A stretch of DNA of 64,000 nucleotides from Bartonella koehlerae C-29 (GCF_000706625.1 NZ_KL407334.1:1097295-1161294), one strand, 5' to 3'. Shown: positions 1 through 10,146, counted from the first letter of the stretch. Notes: generated by a model not told the origin, from the sequence alone. Translations and numbers: made by a program.

Positions 1-45
1 AGTTTTTCTTCCAGACTTGTGAATTTCAGAAAGCCAATCCCTTTG

Positions 46-300
46 TTGTGGAGAGAACTCTAATGCCAGTCTCAACTGAAAGAGAAAGCTGCTTACCCTT
101 CACTTTTTTTGTTTCGATTCGTGCAAATATACACAGCCAAGAATAGTTTAAGTGCTTTTCAAAAATTGCGTAAAGATTTCATTAAGTGATTGAATTTTAT
201 CGAATAAGTGGAGATATTGACTATTTATTGCGTATTGTTGTTCCTAACATTGAAACTTAGGACCCTTTTTTATAATAAATATATGCTGATCAATGTTAAC
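46..300 (+). pseudogene. Remnant of an Lrp/AsnC-family regulator gene (duplicate of the gene at 1560-2051)
   Basis: Plus-strand translation gives pieces such as FVSIRANIHSQE and VIEFYRISGDIDYLLRIVV, broken by in-frame stops. They align with the ligand-binding half of the intact Lrp-like protein encoded at 1560-2051 on the other strand. The best conserved part, 184-254, matches the reverse complement of 1710-1780 at 67 of 71 positions by my count. No helix-turn-helix half is recognisable, and both ends of the remnant are approximate. The similarity is direct. That this is a recent duplication, and not decay of an older paralogue, is inference. Confidence 0.8.
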
Positions 301-519
301 TTAATATAGAAATAGGCTGAAGCCCTCATATAAAAATAAGTTTATACATTAAATATTGTTCATCTGTAGATCAATAAAAACAGTTATTTAGTACAAAAAA
401 AAATCGTTAATAATTATCTAACATGCTTAAAAGACTTTAAAAAAACAAATTATTCATATCCTGTTTATATGACAAGATTTTAAATTACATATTATAAATT
501 TGAAAAGATATCTTTCTTC

Positions 520-1525
520 ATGACTGTTAGTCCATTTGATGATTTTCATGCTTTTCTCACAAATTTATCAAGTGCTGATAAATTTTTTATGATTTTAGCA
601 AAAAAACGGCAAAAAAATTAACAAAGGAGCAATGAGTATTAAAAAAATTAGGAGAAATAGCGGTTTGATATACCGGATAGAGAGGTGCAGAGAAATCTAT
701 CGTAACACAGCCTTTAAAGGCTATTGTTTTTGGGAATCATAGCTTTATCGAGGAGAATGTTACATCATTTTTGCAATTTATAACACAAAAGATGGTACAA
801 AATTTCGCGGTTGGTGGCGTTACTATTAGTCAAATTTGTATAGCTTATGATTTTGGATTGAAGATATTTGATCTAGCAATGGAATATATCCAACAATGAA
901 TATTACCAAAGATGCAGCAATGGATGAGCGCAGTGCTTTTACTACAATGACATTTGGAATGGAAGCCATCGCTAGTGAAACAGATCTTTTGTGTATTGGT
1001 GAAATGGGAGTTGGCAATACGAAAATAGCTTCAGTTTTTATGTTTAGCATTGTTTGACGGAGAAGTGGAGGAATGGACAGCGAGCAGCATAGGAATTAAG
1101 GAGAAATTTTATTAGCGAAAAATAGCTGCAGTGGGAACCGCTGTTTCTTTACATAAGCATCGTTTTAATGACCTTATTTGAAATAATGCGTTGTCTAGGA
1201 GGACATGAAATTGCCGCGATCGTAGGTGTCATTTTGTTACTAGAATGGAAAAGATACCGGTTATTTTGGATGGTTTTGTAGCAATTGGAGTAGCACTTTA
1301 TGAAATGAATCCAAAAGCTCTTGATCATACCCTTGTTGGGCACGTTTCTTCTAAGTCAGCACATTACAGGTTTTTAGAAAAAATTGACAAAGAATCGCTC
1401 TTAGATCTATAGATGTGTGTCTTGGCGAAGGAACAGGTGCGGCTATGGCAGTTGCTATCGTCAAGGCTATTGTTTTAACCCACGCTCAAATGGCAGTGTG
1501 CGAACAAGAACATTTGACCGTTTAA
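520..1525 (+). pseudogene. cobT: Broken cobT: nicotinate-nucleotide--dimethylbenzimidazole phosphoribosyltransferase
   Basis: CobT makes alpha-ribazole phosphate for the lower ligand of cobalamin. A start-like ATG at 520 opens with SPFDDFHAFLTNLSSADKF, typical of alphaproteobacterial CobT. CobT-like pieces follow in shifting frames: KAIVFGNHSFIEENVTSF, VQNFAVGGVTISQI, MEAIASETDLLCIGEMGVGN, EIAAIVGVILLL-like text near 1200-1240, and near the end a piece with LGEGTGAAMAVAIVKAIV and then THAQMAV, with a stop at 1523-1525. Several frameshifts and stops separate these, so no full product can be made. The span is close to a normal cobT length of about 1 kb, so the gene decayed by small lesions and not by one large deletion. 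Recognition is from memory of the family. Confidence 0.85.
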
Positions 1526-1559
1526 GAATGATAGCGATTTTATCAGCATCAAAAAATCT

Positions 1560-2051
1560 TTAAAAATTTTTTTCACTTGTTTTGTCGTGCAATTTTATAT
1601 AATTGAGTGGTAGTTCCGTGGTGTATTTAATTTGTTCTATCGCGAAAAAAGATGAAACATCACGGATATCGATTTTAGCAATTAATTTTTTGTAAAAAAG
1701 ATCGTAAGCTTCAATGTTAGGAACGACGATACGCAATAAATAGTCAATATTTCCACTCATTCGATAAAATTCAATCACTTCACGAAATTCTTGCACAATT
1801 TTTGAAAAGCGCTTAAACCATTCATGACTGTGTGTGTTCGTACGAATAGAAACAAAAACAGTGATGTGTGCATTTACTTTTTCTGGAGAAAGGACAGCAA
1901 CACGACGTTGAATAACACCATCTTCTTCAAGTTTTTGAATTCTACGCCAACAAGAAGTGGTAGAAAGTCCTACTTTTTTAGCGATATCAGCGACAGAGAG
2001 TGTCGCATTTTCTTGCAAAAGATGTAAAATTTTTCGATCAAGACGATCCAT
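1560..2051 (-). CDS. Lrp/AsnC-family transcriptional regulator
   Basis: This is a 163-residue DNA-binding regulator of the feast/famine family, which senses amino acids and acts as dimers or octamers. The N-terminal helix-turn-helix covers about residues 3-50 (MDRLDRKILHLLQENATLS, then VGLSTTSCWRRIQKLEEDG). The C-terminal RAM ligand-binding domain covers about 65-150, including IEFYRMSGNIDYLLRIVVP. The length is normal for the family. It ends only 7 bases upstream of the next minus-strand gene's territory and may be co-transcribed with it. A degraded inverted copy of its C-terminal half lies at 46-300. The regulated genes cannot be read from the sequence. The liv operon in this window is a reasonable but unproven target. 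Confidence 0.9.
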   Translation of the reverse strand: MDRLDRKILHLLQENATLSVADIAKKVGLSTTSCWRRIQKLEEDGVIQRRVAVLSPEKVNAHITVFVSIRTNTHSHEWFKRFSKIVQEFREVIEFYRMSGNIDYLLRIVVPNIEAYDLFYKKLIAKIDIRDVSSFFAIEQIKYTTELPLNYIKLHDKTSEKNF

Positions 2052-2058
2052 ATTTTTC

Positions 2059-2706
2059 TCAATATTCAGTTTGTAAAAATTTACGCACTAAACTGCGTAG
2101 GGACATAATAAGCTCATCATTAAACCATGGATTTTTTTGTAACCAAGAAGTATTTCGCCATGATGGATGGGGTAAAGGCATCACATTATAGCCTCGAGGT
2201 TGACGTATGGAAAGAATGTTTTTCCAATCATTAACGGTTGCTGAGACAGTTTTATGTTTTAGCTTTGTAATATGCCACTTTTGTGCATAACTTCCAATAG
2301 CAAGAACAAGTTTTATTTGTGGCATAGCTTGAAATACCTTTTCATGCCATATTTCTTGACATTCACGTCTTGGTGGTAAATCAGATTTTTTTTGATCATA
2401 GCCTGGAAAACAAAATCCCATAGGAACAATAGCAAAGAGAGATCTATTATAAAATTCATTCCTTGTTACATTGAGCCAATTACGTAATCTTTCGCCAGAA
2501 CGATCATTAAAAGGAATAGAATTTTCATGGACACGTAGCCCTGGTGCTTGTCCTGCAATTGCAATCAAAGCCGTATTGGATAAATAAACTACGGGTTTTG
2601 GTTCATGCGGAAGAGGAGGAAGATAACGGGGATATTTGGTACAAACACGACAGGAATAAATTTTTTTTTCAAGTTTGATAATTTGATTATATGGTTGTTT
2701 TTTCAT
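2059..2706 (-). CDS. Uracil-DNA glycosylase family protein
   Basis: This 215-residue protein belongs to the uracil-DNA glycosylase superfamily (COG1573-like), which removes damaged bases from DNA. It opens with a short Cys-containing segment, SCRVCTKYP. The first catalytic-type motif follows as AIAGQAPGLRVHENSIPFND, with GQAPG where family 4 enzymes carry GEAPG. Further on are LVLAIGSYAQKWH and the second motif, LPHPSWRNTSWL. This version, with the R-V-H-E-N-xx-P-F-x-D-x-S-G-x-R-L block, is typical of a conserved alphaproteobacterial subgroup whose exact substrate I do not know. It lies between the Lrp gene and the nuclease gene on the same strand. Confidence 0.8.
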   Translation of the reverse strand: MKKQPYNQIIKLEKKIYSCRVCTKYPRYLPPLPHEPKPVVYLSNTALIAIAGQAPGLRVHENSIPFNDRSGERLRNWLNVTRNEFYNRSLFAIVPMGFCFPGYDQKKSDLPPRRECQEIWHEKVFQAMPQIKLVLAIGSYAQKWHITKLKHKTVSATVNDWKNILSIRQPRGYNVMPLPHPSWRNTSWLQKNPWFNDELIMSLRSLVRKFLQTEY

Positions 2707-2751
2707 TGGTAAATAAGAAATTAAAGAATATTATATGGGGAAATATATTCT

Positions 2752-3315
2752 TTATTCTACTCGAGGATGCGCTTTTCGCCATTTTCTCGGGTATTGAAAA
2801 TCTGATTGCCATATTCCTTTTCTTTTCTTTCTGGCTTCTTGTTCTTCTTGAGGGTAGTCATAATAACTTACAGCCCAACCATCCTGTACCATCGTTGCGT
2901 TGATGTTACTGACTTGCTTTGTTTTACATGTCGCAAGAATGCGGCCATATTTATCCTTTTTATACCAATGACATATAACAGGCTGATTTGCTATGAGTTG
3001 CTCTAAGTGTTTTTTTGCTTCAAGTCCGCATGCATAGGGTACTTTTTCGGTACCACAAAATTGTTTTATCTCAGGAGCGTCAATTCCTGCAAGTCGGATC
3101 ATAACAGAGGAAATCATAAATGAATCGCCATCAATGATTAACGCATTTCCTTCGATAGATTCTTTGGAAACTAAAGAGGTCTTCTGAGGGTATGTTTTAG
3201 TATACTCAATGTAAACTATCACAATGATGAAAATACTAACAGCAATAAAAATGCTGGAACTCATAATCTTTAGGTTGAAACCACTTAGGCCAAAATAAGA
3301 ACTTTTTTTTCTCAT
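2752..3315 (-). CDS. Thermonuclease (SNase-like) family protein with N-terminal membrane anchor
   Basis: This 187-residue protein has a hydrophobic segment at about residues 17-37 (signal anchor or uncleaved signal). It is followed by a staphylococcal nuclease-like OB-fold domain at about 55-160. The hallmarks are IRLAGIDAPEIKQFCG (Arg and Asp of the active site, calcium-binding acid), KDKYGRILATC (the second catalytic Arg) and MVQDGWAVSYYDY near the end. Proteins of this type degrade nucleic acids outside the cytoplasm. The topology here suggests a periplasm-facing, membrane-attached enzyme. Substrate preference is unknown. Confidence 0.85.
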   Translation of the reverse strand: MRKKSSYFGLSGFNLKIMSSSIFIAVSIFIIVIVYIEYTKTYPQKTSLVSKESIEGNALIIDGDSFMISSVMIRLAGIDAPEIKQFCGTEKVPYACGLEAKKHLEQLIANQPVICHWYKKDKYGRILATCKTKQVSNINATMVQDGWAVSYYDYPQEEQEARKKRKGIWQSDFQYPRKWRKAHPRVE

Positions 3316-3682
3316 GAGACAAAAAACTATGGTTATAAAACGTTTAATTTATAAAGGATTGACTTATAACGTCTTCAATAAAATTCGATTATTTTGATAA
3401 ATAAACATATTACTCAAATTATAATGAAAAAATTCTACTATATTAAACATACTTCACTCTTAAATTACATAGCAAACCAAATTCAACACAACACCACAAT
3501 GATACTGCTCAAAATACAGAAGAGCAATTAAAAAAATAAACCAACCTTATTTAAATTATATAAAGCTCTAAAATAAAAACAAATAAATACAATTCAAATC
3601 TCTATTTTTCCCCTTGATAAGCAGCATTTAAAACTGCAGTGCTTTCGATTGCAACAGTCACGAGAAAAATAATGTAAGTCAA
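3316..3682. other. Intergenic region, no gene seen
   Basis: These 367 AT-rich bases between the nuclease gene start and the rpmG stop hold no open frame with recognisable protein similarity and no clear RNA or repeat. The promoter of the nuclease gene presumably lies near 3316-3420, but I could not single out convincing elements. Confidence 0.5.
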
Positions 3683-3850
3683 TTATTTAATTTTTGTTTC
3701 TTTAAATTCAACGTGCTTTTTTACAACTGGATCATATTTACGCTTGCTCATTTTATCTGTCATTGTACGACTGTTTTTCTTCGTTACATAGAAAAAACCA
3801 GTATTTGCAGTTGATAAAAGCTTGATCTTAATGGTTGCTGCTTTGGCCAT
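3683..3850 (-). CDS. rpmG: 50S ribosomal protein L33
   Basis: This short frame encodes 55 residues beginning [20 protein letters not shown] and ending VEFKETKIK. It includes [20 protein letters not shown], the signature of ribosomal protein L33 of the large subunit. The alphaproteobacterial form lacks the four zinc-binding cysteines of the Cys-containing (C+) L33 type, and no Cys is present here. The ATG at 3848-3850 is the only sensible start. The gene stands alone between two long non-coding stretches. Confidence 0.95.
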   Translation of the reverse strand: MAKAATIKIKLLSTANTGFFYVTKKNSRTMTDKMSKRKYDPVVKKHVEFKETKIK

Positions 3851-5301
3851 AATTAAGAGTCCTATTTATACTGAAAACTATATAATTTTCCATTAAAGTC
3901 TATTTCTGATGCAAACAGATCTCCGATAACACTACGGATCTCGTCAAAAAAGTCAAGAGCTGATTAATTTTTTCATGTGTTGAATAAGCATCAAAATGAT
4001 ATATAAACTAAAAAAACAAGCCATTGTAGTTAAAAAAATTGGTTTCGAGATATTTCATGCTTTGAATAGTATTTGTCCTAATAAACATATTGATCTAATA
4101 GTAAAAAAATAAAAGCAGAAATGGTAAGAAAAAATTCTTCCTCGTTAAGGCATATTGCTCACGCTGTAAGCTCGATTCTACAAAGGTAAATAAAAATGTG
4201 AGTGAGGAGAAAAAGAGGAAAAATCAGAATCCATTGCTGTTTAAATATCATAGTATTAAAAGTTTTAAATTTCTTTTTTCTGGATTCTTGTAAAGTTAAA
4301 ATACACATCTCATACAGAAATAGTACTGATCCTTTGTGTAATCGTTCATTACTGTTATGTATTAAGAGTAAATATTATCAAACAAAAATGTTGCTACAAA
4401 AATAAGATTACTTCATTTTTATTATATTCAATGGATTAAAGAGAGTTATTAACAGTGAATGCTCCCATTGACAACACTACAAAAATACTGCAATCGTTGA
4501 GATAGGAAAGAAAACGTAAGAATAAATAACACATATTAGCTATCTTTAAATTTGAGGATTAATTTTCAAAATACGAAAATTGTTATGATAGCAAACATAA
4601 TAAAGATATATAGTAGAAAAGAGCTTTAAATTCTTGATTCCCACTTTTGCCAGCAGTATTGTACCTATCGCAAAGTATAATCGCTTCTATAAGAGTGTAA
4701 ACACAAAGTAACAGACTGCATTTTTAAGTGATGCGCAATTGTTGAGTTAAAACTTTGATAAGATAAACAGGATTGTCATGGTAAAATGCAATATAAATTT
4801 TACAATAAAGCAAATTCATATTTCTTGAAAACTAGATACTAGAAAACTTAAAGAGCTAATAATGCAATAATTTCCGCAAAGAATTTTTTGAAACTCTAAA
4901 GTTTTTATTATAAGAATAGTTTAATTTTGTTTTTCTCATGAAGCTTATGAATAGCTAATTTAAAAGCTAAAAGAAAGTAAATTCCTCCATTGCAGATTTT
5001 CTAATTCCCTTAATATTCGAAATTATTTCAGATTTTTATAGGGTTGCTATTGATTAAAAATAAATATACGATCCCTTATGCTGAAGAGAGTTACTTGCAT
5101 ACTAAAAATAATATAATGAAATAAATTATATAGAACAGTTCAGTTTTTAAATTATAGTTATTTTATTATTTTATAATAATATTTTATTTAAAGTAATGGA
5201 ACTAAAGATGTAATTATCTCCTATAATATTTTTTTATTATATTTTTATAGTATAATAAAAATTGTCACGATGATTTTCATTTTTACATATTTCCTTCATT
5301 T
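3851..5301. other. 1.45 kb AT-rich intergenic region, no gene recognised
   Basis: The stretch between rpmG and rnr is very AT-rich, especially from 5030 on. It contains only short open frames, the longest about 67 codons at 4202-4405 with low-complexity content. I recognise no protein fragment, tRNA or repeat. Its length in an otherwise compact region suggests decayed genes that have passed the point of recognition by eye. That is inference. Confidence 0.5.
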
Positions 5302-7581
5302 TTATCTGATATTATTTCTTTCATAAAAGTTACGCTTTCGTTTTTTTGCTATAAATTTGTTTTTATGATAATATGCAGATGAAAAAGCTATTGGACGAGG
5401 GTCTGTTAAAAGTTCAAAGCATAAAGCACCAGCAAAAGGCTGTACTTTTATAAGCTTCACTTCTACTATATCATTGAGTTGGTAGCCTTTATGACTACGC
5501 TTTCCTACCAGAGTATGTTGTACTTCATCGAAATAATAATAATCATTTTCAAGTGTAGAAATATGCACAAAACCATCTATATTGAGTGTATCAAGTGAGA
5601 TAAAAAGACCTGTTTTTGTAACTCCAGAAATACGACCTGTAAAAGTACAACCGACTTTGTTGATTAAATAATGTGCGATAAGTCTATCAATAGTTTCTCT
5701 TTCAGCCACTATTGCTCGGCGTTCATAGAGAGAAATTTGTGTGGCGATTTCTGCAAGATTTTTTTCTTGTGTCTCTGTTAATTGATCATTCCCTAGCTTT
5801 AGAGCTTTAATGAGTGCTCGATGAATAATCAGATCAGCATAACGACGAATTGGTGATGTAAAATGTGTATACTTATGTAAGTTCAAACCAAAATGGCCGA
5901 TATTTTGGGGGTTATATTCTGCTTGAGATTGTGTGCGCAAAATAACTTGATTGATCAATTCTTGTTGTTGGGTATTCACAACTTTTTTTAAAATTTTATT
6001 AAGGCGTGCTGATGTTAGTTCTGCACCCCGAGAGAGTGATAAACCCAAACTTTGAAGAAAACTCCGTAATATTTCTTGTTTTGCGAGAGAGGGCCTATCA
6101 TGAATTCGATAGATGAAGGGCTGACGATATTCTTTTAATGTTTCAGATGCGGCAATGTTAGCTTGTATCATGAATTCTTCAATCAAACGGTGTGATTCTA
6201 GATGCGTTTGTATCTCAATATTTTTGATGCATCCATTTTGATCAAGAATAATTTTTTTTTCTGCTATTTCTAATTCTAGTGGTTGTCGACGATTCCGTGC
6301 GATTTTAAGGCATTCATAAGCTTGCCACAATGGTTGTAAGACGTTTTCGAAAAGAGGAGCCATTTTTTCATTTATATTTCCCTCAATTGCTGATTGTACT
6401 TCTTGATAAGAGAGGTTAGCTCTTATACACACCATAACGCGGTGAAAATTATGTTTTCGTTTGTTCCCGTTTGCATCAAAAATCATACGAACTGCTAAAG
6501 CGGGTCTTTCTTTTTCTTCACGTAGAGAACATAAATTATTAGAAATACGTTCTGGAAGCATTGGCACAACGGTATCGGGAAAATAAACGGAATTTCCTCG
6601 CTTTAATGCTTCTTTGTCTACAGCACTTCCTGTTTTGACATAGTAAGAAACATCCGCGATTGCGACAACAATAATCCAACCGCCACTATTTGCAGGATCT
6701 TTGTCCTTTGTTGCATAAACTGCATCATCATGATCTTTTGCGTCTGGTGGATCAATCGTAATGAGTGGCAATTGTCGCCAATCTTCACGATTTTCTATGT
6801 TGGCAGGTTTTACATTTTTCACTTGCTTAAGAACATCTTCAGGAAAAATATAAGGAATTCCCTTTGACAGAAGCGCAATCATTGAAAGTGTTTTTTCACT
6901 CTCAATGTGTCCTAAAACATTTTTTATTTGTGCACTCTTCAGCCCATACCGAGTATTTTTTTTAATTTCGACTTCAACGAGATCGCCAGTTTCTACATGA
7001 ATTTCTGAAGATGTATCAATAATCAATTCACTCATTTTACGCTCGACAGGATCAAGACGCCATTGGCCATTTTCTAATTTTCGTGCAACGCCAAATGTGC
7101 TCTTTGGTGATAGATCAATTTTACGAACAATTTTTCCCGTATAAGGGGAGCTTTGAGGTGCTTTATTTCGAAAAATTTTTACAAGAATATGGTCTCCAAT
7201 ATCAACGTTTATTCCTTTTATATGGTGAAAAGGGAGTATTTTAATCTTTGGTTTTGGGCCATTTCCCCACTCAAGAGGTTGCGCAATAAAACTACCGTCT
7301 TCATCAGGTGCAGTAATTTTTAAAATAGCAACAGCTGGCAATAGTCCTTTATTTCTTGCCTTTTTACGCTCCTTTTGTTCTAAGCTCTGATGTTCCAGAT
7401 CCCGCAATATATCTCGTAACCAGATACGAGAATCATTTTGTAAATTGAAAGCTTTTGCTATTTCACGTTTACTTGATCGACCAGGATTCTCATTAATAAA
7501 GGAGAGAATTTCTGCCTTATTAGGCAGCCTTTCCAAATTCAGCGGTTGGAAATATTTTGTTTGTTTTTCACCTTTAGCCAA
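5302..7581 (-). CDS. rnr: Ribonuclease R
   Basis: RNase R is a processive 3'-5' exoribonuclease that degrades structured RNA. The 759-residue protein has an N-terminal winged-helix/cold-shock-like region (about 20-200). The RNB catalytic domain follows, with the acidic motif IDPPDAKDHDDAVYA near residue 280, RGNSVYFPDTVVPMLPE, and the late block HFGLNLHKYTHFTSPIRRYA. An S1 RNA-binding domain lies at about 645-725 (FTGRISGVTKTGLFISL). The basic tail, KKRKRNFYERNNIR, is usual for RNase R. Length is normal. It begins 4 bases after the topA stop, so the two are surely co-transcribed. Confidence 0.95.
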   Translation of the reverse strand: MAKGEKQTKYFQPLNLERLPNKAEILSFINENPGRSSKREIAKAFNLQNDSRIWLRDILRDLEHQSLEQKERKKARNKGLLPAVAILKITAPDEDGSFIAQPLEWGNGPKPKIKILPFHHIKGINVDIGDHILVKIFRNKAPQSSPYTGKIVRKIDLSPKSTFGVARKLENGQWRLDPVERKMSELIIDTSSEIHVETGDLVEVEIKKNTRYGLKSAQIKNVLGHIESEKTLSMIALLSKGIPYIFPEDVLKQVKNVKPANIENREDWRQLPLITIDPPDAKDHDDAVYATKDKDPANSGGWIIVVAIADVSYYVKTGSAVDKEALKRGNSVYFPDTVVPMLPERISNNLCSLREEKERPALAVRMIFDANGNKRKHNFHRVMVCIRANLSYQEVQSAIEGNINEKMAPLFENVLQPLWQAYECLKIARNRRQPLELEIAEKKIILDQNGCIKNIEIQTHLESHRLIEEFMIQANIAASETLKEYRQPFIYRIHDRPSLAKQEILRSFLQSLGLSLSRGAELTSARLNKILKKVVNTQQQELINQVILRTQSQAEYNPQNIGHFGLNLHKYTHFTSPIRRYADLIIHRALIKALKLGNDQLTETQEKNLAEIATQISLYERRAIVAERETIDRLIAHYLINKVGCTFTGRISGVTKTGLFISLDTLNIDGFVHISTLENDYYYFDEVQHTLVGKRSHKGYQLNDIVEVKLIKVQPFAGALCFELLTDPRPIAFSSAYYHKNKFIAKKRKRNFYERNNIR

Positions 7582-7584
7582 AAT

Positions 7585-10146
7585 TTATGTCTCTTTTGTT
7601 TTTATAGAAACTCTTTTTGAGTTTATTTTTTTACCAGATTCTTTAGCCGATATAAGTTCTAATGCTTCTGAAAGTGTCACATTAATCGGATCTTTATCTT
7701 TTGGCAATGTTGCGTTAATTTTGCCCCAATTAACATAGGGACCATAACGGCCATTGCGGACGGTGACAGTTCCCCCATCTGGGTGGGCTCCTAATATTGC
7801 CAGCGCTGCAGTTGTTGTTCTACTTCGCTTTGTTTTATTTTCTTGTTTTTCGGCAAGTACTGTAACAGCGCGATTTAGGCCAATATCAAAAACTTCATCT
7901 GCATTGAGAAGAGGAGAATATTTCCCATCATGCGTAAGGTAGGGGCCATACCGGCCAATTGTTGCGGTGATTATTTTTCCTGTTTCAGGATGAATACCAA
8001 TTTCACGGGGTAATGATATTAAAGCCAAAGCTTTATCAAGAGTGATCTTTTCTGCTTGCCATTCTTTTGGTAACCCTGCACGCTTAGCTTCTTTTCTTTC
8101 ACCAAGTTGAATATAGGGCCCAAAACGACCATTGCGAAGAGAGATATCTTTTCCTGTTTTAGGGTCGACTCCAAGCATAACGGGTTCATCATTCCGTATG
8201 GATTTGTTCTCTTCTCCTGGATCTGTGCCAAGTTGGCGTGTGTATTTGCATTCGGGATAATTAGAACAGCCAACAAATGCACCATAACGACCGAGTTTTA
8301 ATGATAACTGGCCGTTTGTACATAGAGGACAGGAACGGACATCACTTCCATCTTCACGTACAGGAAAAGCAAGAGGTGCTAATGTTATATTTAAAACATC
8401 GAGAACATTTGTTATACGCAATTCTTGGATATTGGTAATAGAGGCATTAAATTCATCCCAAAAGTCTCGCAATACATCTTTCCAAGAAAGCTTTCCATCC
8501 GATATAAGATCTAGTTTTTCCTCAAGATCTGCCGTGAAACCGTATTCTACATAGCGATTAAAGAAATTTTCAAGAAAGGCTGTAACAATACGTCCTTTAA
8601 CATTGGGAATAAGCTTTCGTTTATCAATTATGATATATCCACGATCAGACAATGTAGCCAATGTGGATGCATAAGTTGAAGGACGACCTATTCCTAACTC
8701 TTCAAGCTTTTTAATTAAGGAAGCTTCAGAATAACGGGAAGGGGGGGCAGTGGTATGTTGTATGGCGTCAACCTTGTCTTTTGTAAGTTCTTCATCAGTA
8801 TTGATTTGCGGCAGATGTGTTGTTTCATTTTCTTCACTGTTTTCTTCATCTCGTTGATCTGTGTAAACAGAAATAAAGCCATCAAAACGAATAACAGAAC
8901 CTGTTGCGCGTAGATTTGCGTGATTTTCCCCTTGTTGTGCTTCAATTTCAACAGTTGTACGTTCAATTTCAGCAGAACGCATCTGGCTTGCAATAGCGCG
9001 TTTCCATATCAGTTCATAGAGTTTTGCCTGATCGTTGTCGAGAAAATTCCGTACTTGATTAGGAGTACGTTGAAAATCGGTTGGACGGATGGCTTCATGT
9101 GCTTCCTGTGCATTTTTTGCTTTTGTTGAATAAAAACGTGGTTTTTCAGGAATATAATCACTGCCAAAAGATTCATGAATTACTTTTCGTGCTAAATCTA
9201 TGGCTTCTTGTGCTATTTGTACACCATCAGTACGCATATAAGTAATCAGCCCAGCCATTTCACCATTAATTTCAACACCTTCATAGAGCTTTTGAGCAAT
9301 TTGCATGGTACGAGAAGCTGAAAAACCCAGTTTTGAAGAAGCTGCTTGTTGTAAAGTAGATGTTGTAAACGGAGGAAAAGGATTTCTCTTTGTAGGCTTT
9401 GCTTCAACACTTAGTGTATAATATTTTGCCTTCTCCAACATAAGGCAAATTTGATCTGCTTGTTCTTGAGATTGAATGTCAAGTTTGCCAATCTTTTTTT
9501 GATTAAACATTGTTAATCTTGCTTGAAAACCGTCATTGCGGATGGTTTTCAAGTCTGTTGTAATAGACCAGTAATCCTCTTTGATAAAATGTTCTATTTC
9601 TGATTCACGATCACAAATAATACGCAGGGCAACCGATTGAACGCGACCAGCCGAACGTGCTCCGGGGAGTTTACGCCATAAAACAGGTGAAAGTGTAAAA
9701 CCAACAAGATAATCGAGAGCACGACGTGCAAGATAAGCATCTACAAGTGATGTATCAATATCACGTGGATTATTCATCGCATCAAGCACAGATTTTTTTG
9801 TGATGGCATTGAAGACAACCCGTTTAACAGGTTTATCTTTTAAAACTTTTTTCTGACGAAGAACATCTAGAATATGCCATGAAATAGCTTCCCCTTCACG
9901 ATCAGGGTCTGTCGCTAAGATAAGACTATCGGCTTCTTTAACTGCTTTTGCTATTTCATTTAAACGTTTAGCGGCAGCAGAATCTACATCCCATTTCATA
10001 GAAAAATCTTGATCGGGTATAACAGAGCCATCTTTTGCGGGTAAATCACGAACATGTCCAAATGATGCTACTACTTTATATTGAGACCCAAGATATTTAT
10101 TAATTGTTTTTGCTTTTGCTGGAGATTCAACGATAACGATATTCAT
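7585..10146 (-). CDS. topA: DNA topoisomerase I
   Basis: TopA relaxes negative supercoils by transient single-strand cleavage. The 853-residue protein starts with the Toprim domain (MNIVIVESPAKAKTINKYLG, then ATDPDREGEAISWH with the metal-binding acids). The cleavage domain has the catalytic Tyr in GLITYMRTDGVQ at about residue 303 and the conserved ARRALDYLVGF block. One four-Cys zinc-ribbon, CPLC...GCSNYPEC, lies near residue 605. It is followed by three GRYGPY-type repeats and a Lys-rich tail, the usual alphaproteobacterial C-terminus. It is the upstream partner of rnr and lies downstream of dprA on the same strand. Confidence 0.97.
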   Translation of the reverse strand: MNIVIVESPAKAKTINKYLGSQYKVVASFGHVRDLPAKDGSVIPDQDFSMKWDVDSAAAKRLNEIAKAVKEADSLILATDPDREGEAISWHILDVLRQKKVLKDKPVKRVVFNAITKKSVLDAMNNPRDIDTSLVDAYLARRALDYLVGFTLSPVLWRKLPGARSAGRVQSVALRIICDRESEIEHFIKEDYWSITTDLKTIRNDGFQARLTMFNQKKIGKLDIQSQEQADQICLMLEKAKYYTLSVEAKPTKRNPFPPFTTSTLQQAASSKLGFSASRTMQIAQKLYEGVEINGEMAGLITYMRTDGVQIAQEAIDLARKVIHESFGSDYIPEKPRFYSTKAKNAQEAHEAIRPTDFQRTPNQVRNFLDNDQAKLYELIWKRAIASQMRSAEIERTTVEIEAQQGENHANLRATGSVIRFDGFISVYTDQRDEENSEENETTHLPQINTDEELTKDKVDAIQHTTAPPSRYSEASLIKKLEELGIGRPSTYASTLATLSDRGYIIIDKRKLIPNVKGRIVTAFLENFFNRYVEYGFTADLEEKLDLISDGKLSWKDVLRDFWDEFNASITNIQELRITNVLDVLNITLAPLAFPVREDGSDVRSCPLCTNGQLSLKLGRYGAFVGCSNYPECKYTRQLGTDPGEENKSIRNDEPVMLGVDPKTGKDISLRNGRFGPYIQLGERKEAKRAGLPKEWQAEKITLDKALALISLPREIGIHPETGKIITATIGRYGPYLTHDGKYSPLLNADEVFDIGLNRAVTVLAEKQENKTKRSRTTTAALAILGAHPDGGTVTVRNGRYGPYVNWGKINATLPKDKDPINVTLSEALELISAKESGKKINSKRVSIKTKET

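Noticed and set aside
46-2051. Inverted Lrp pair as ends of a transposon
   Set aside because: The matching parts are coding sequence of a regulator, no transposase lies between them, and no target duplication is visible.
4202-4405. Plus-strand open frame of 67 codons in the rpmG-rnr gap
   Set aside because: Low-complexity, Lys/Ile/Leu-rich translation, no ribosome site, no family resemblance; typical chance frame in AT-rich DNA.
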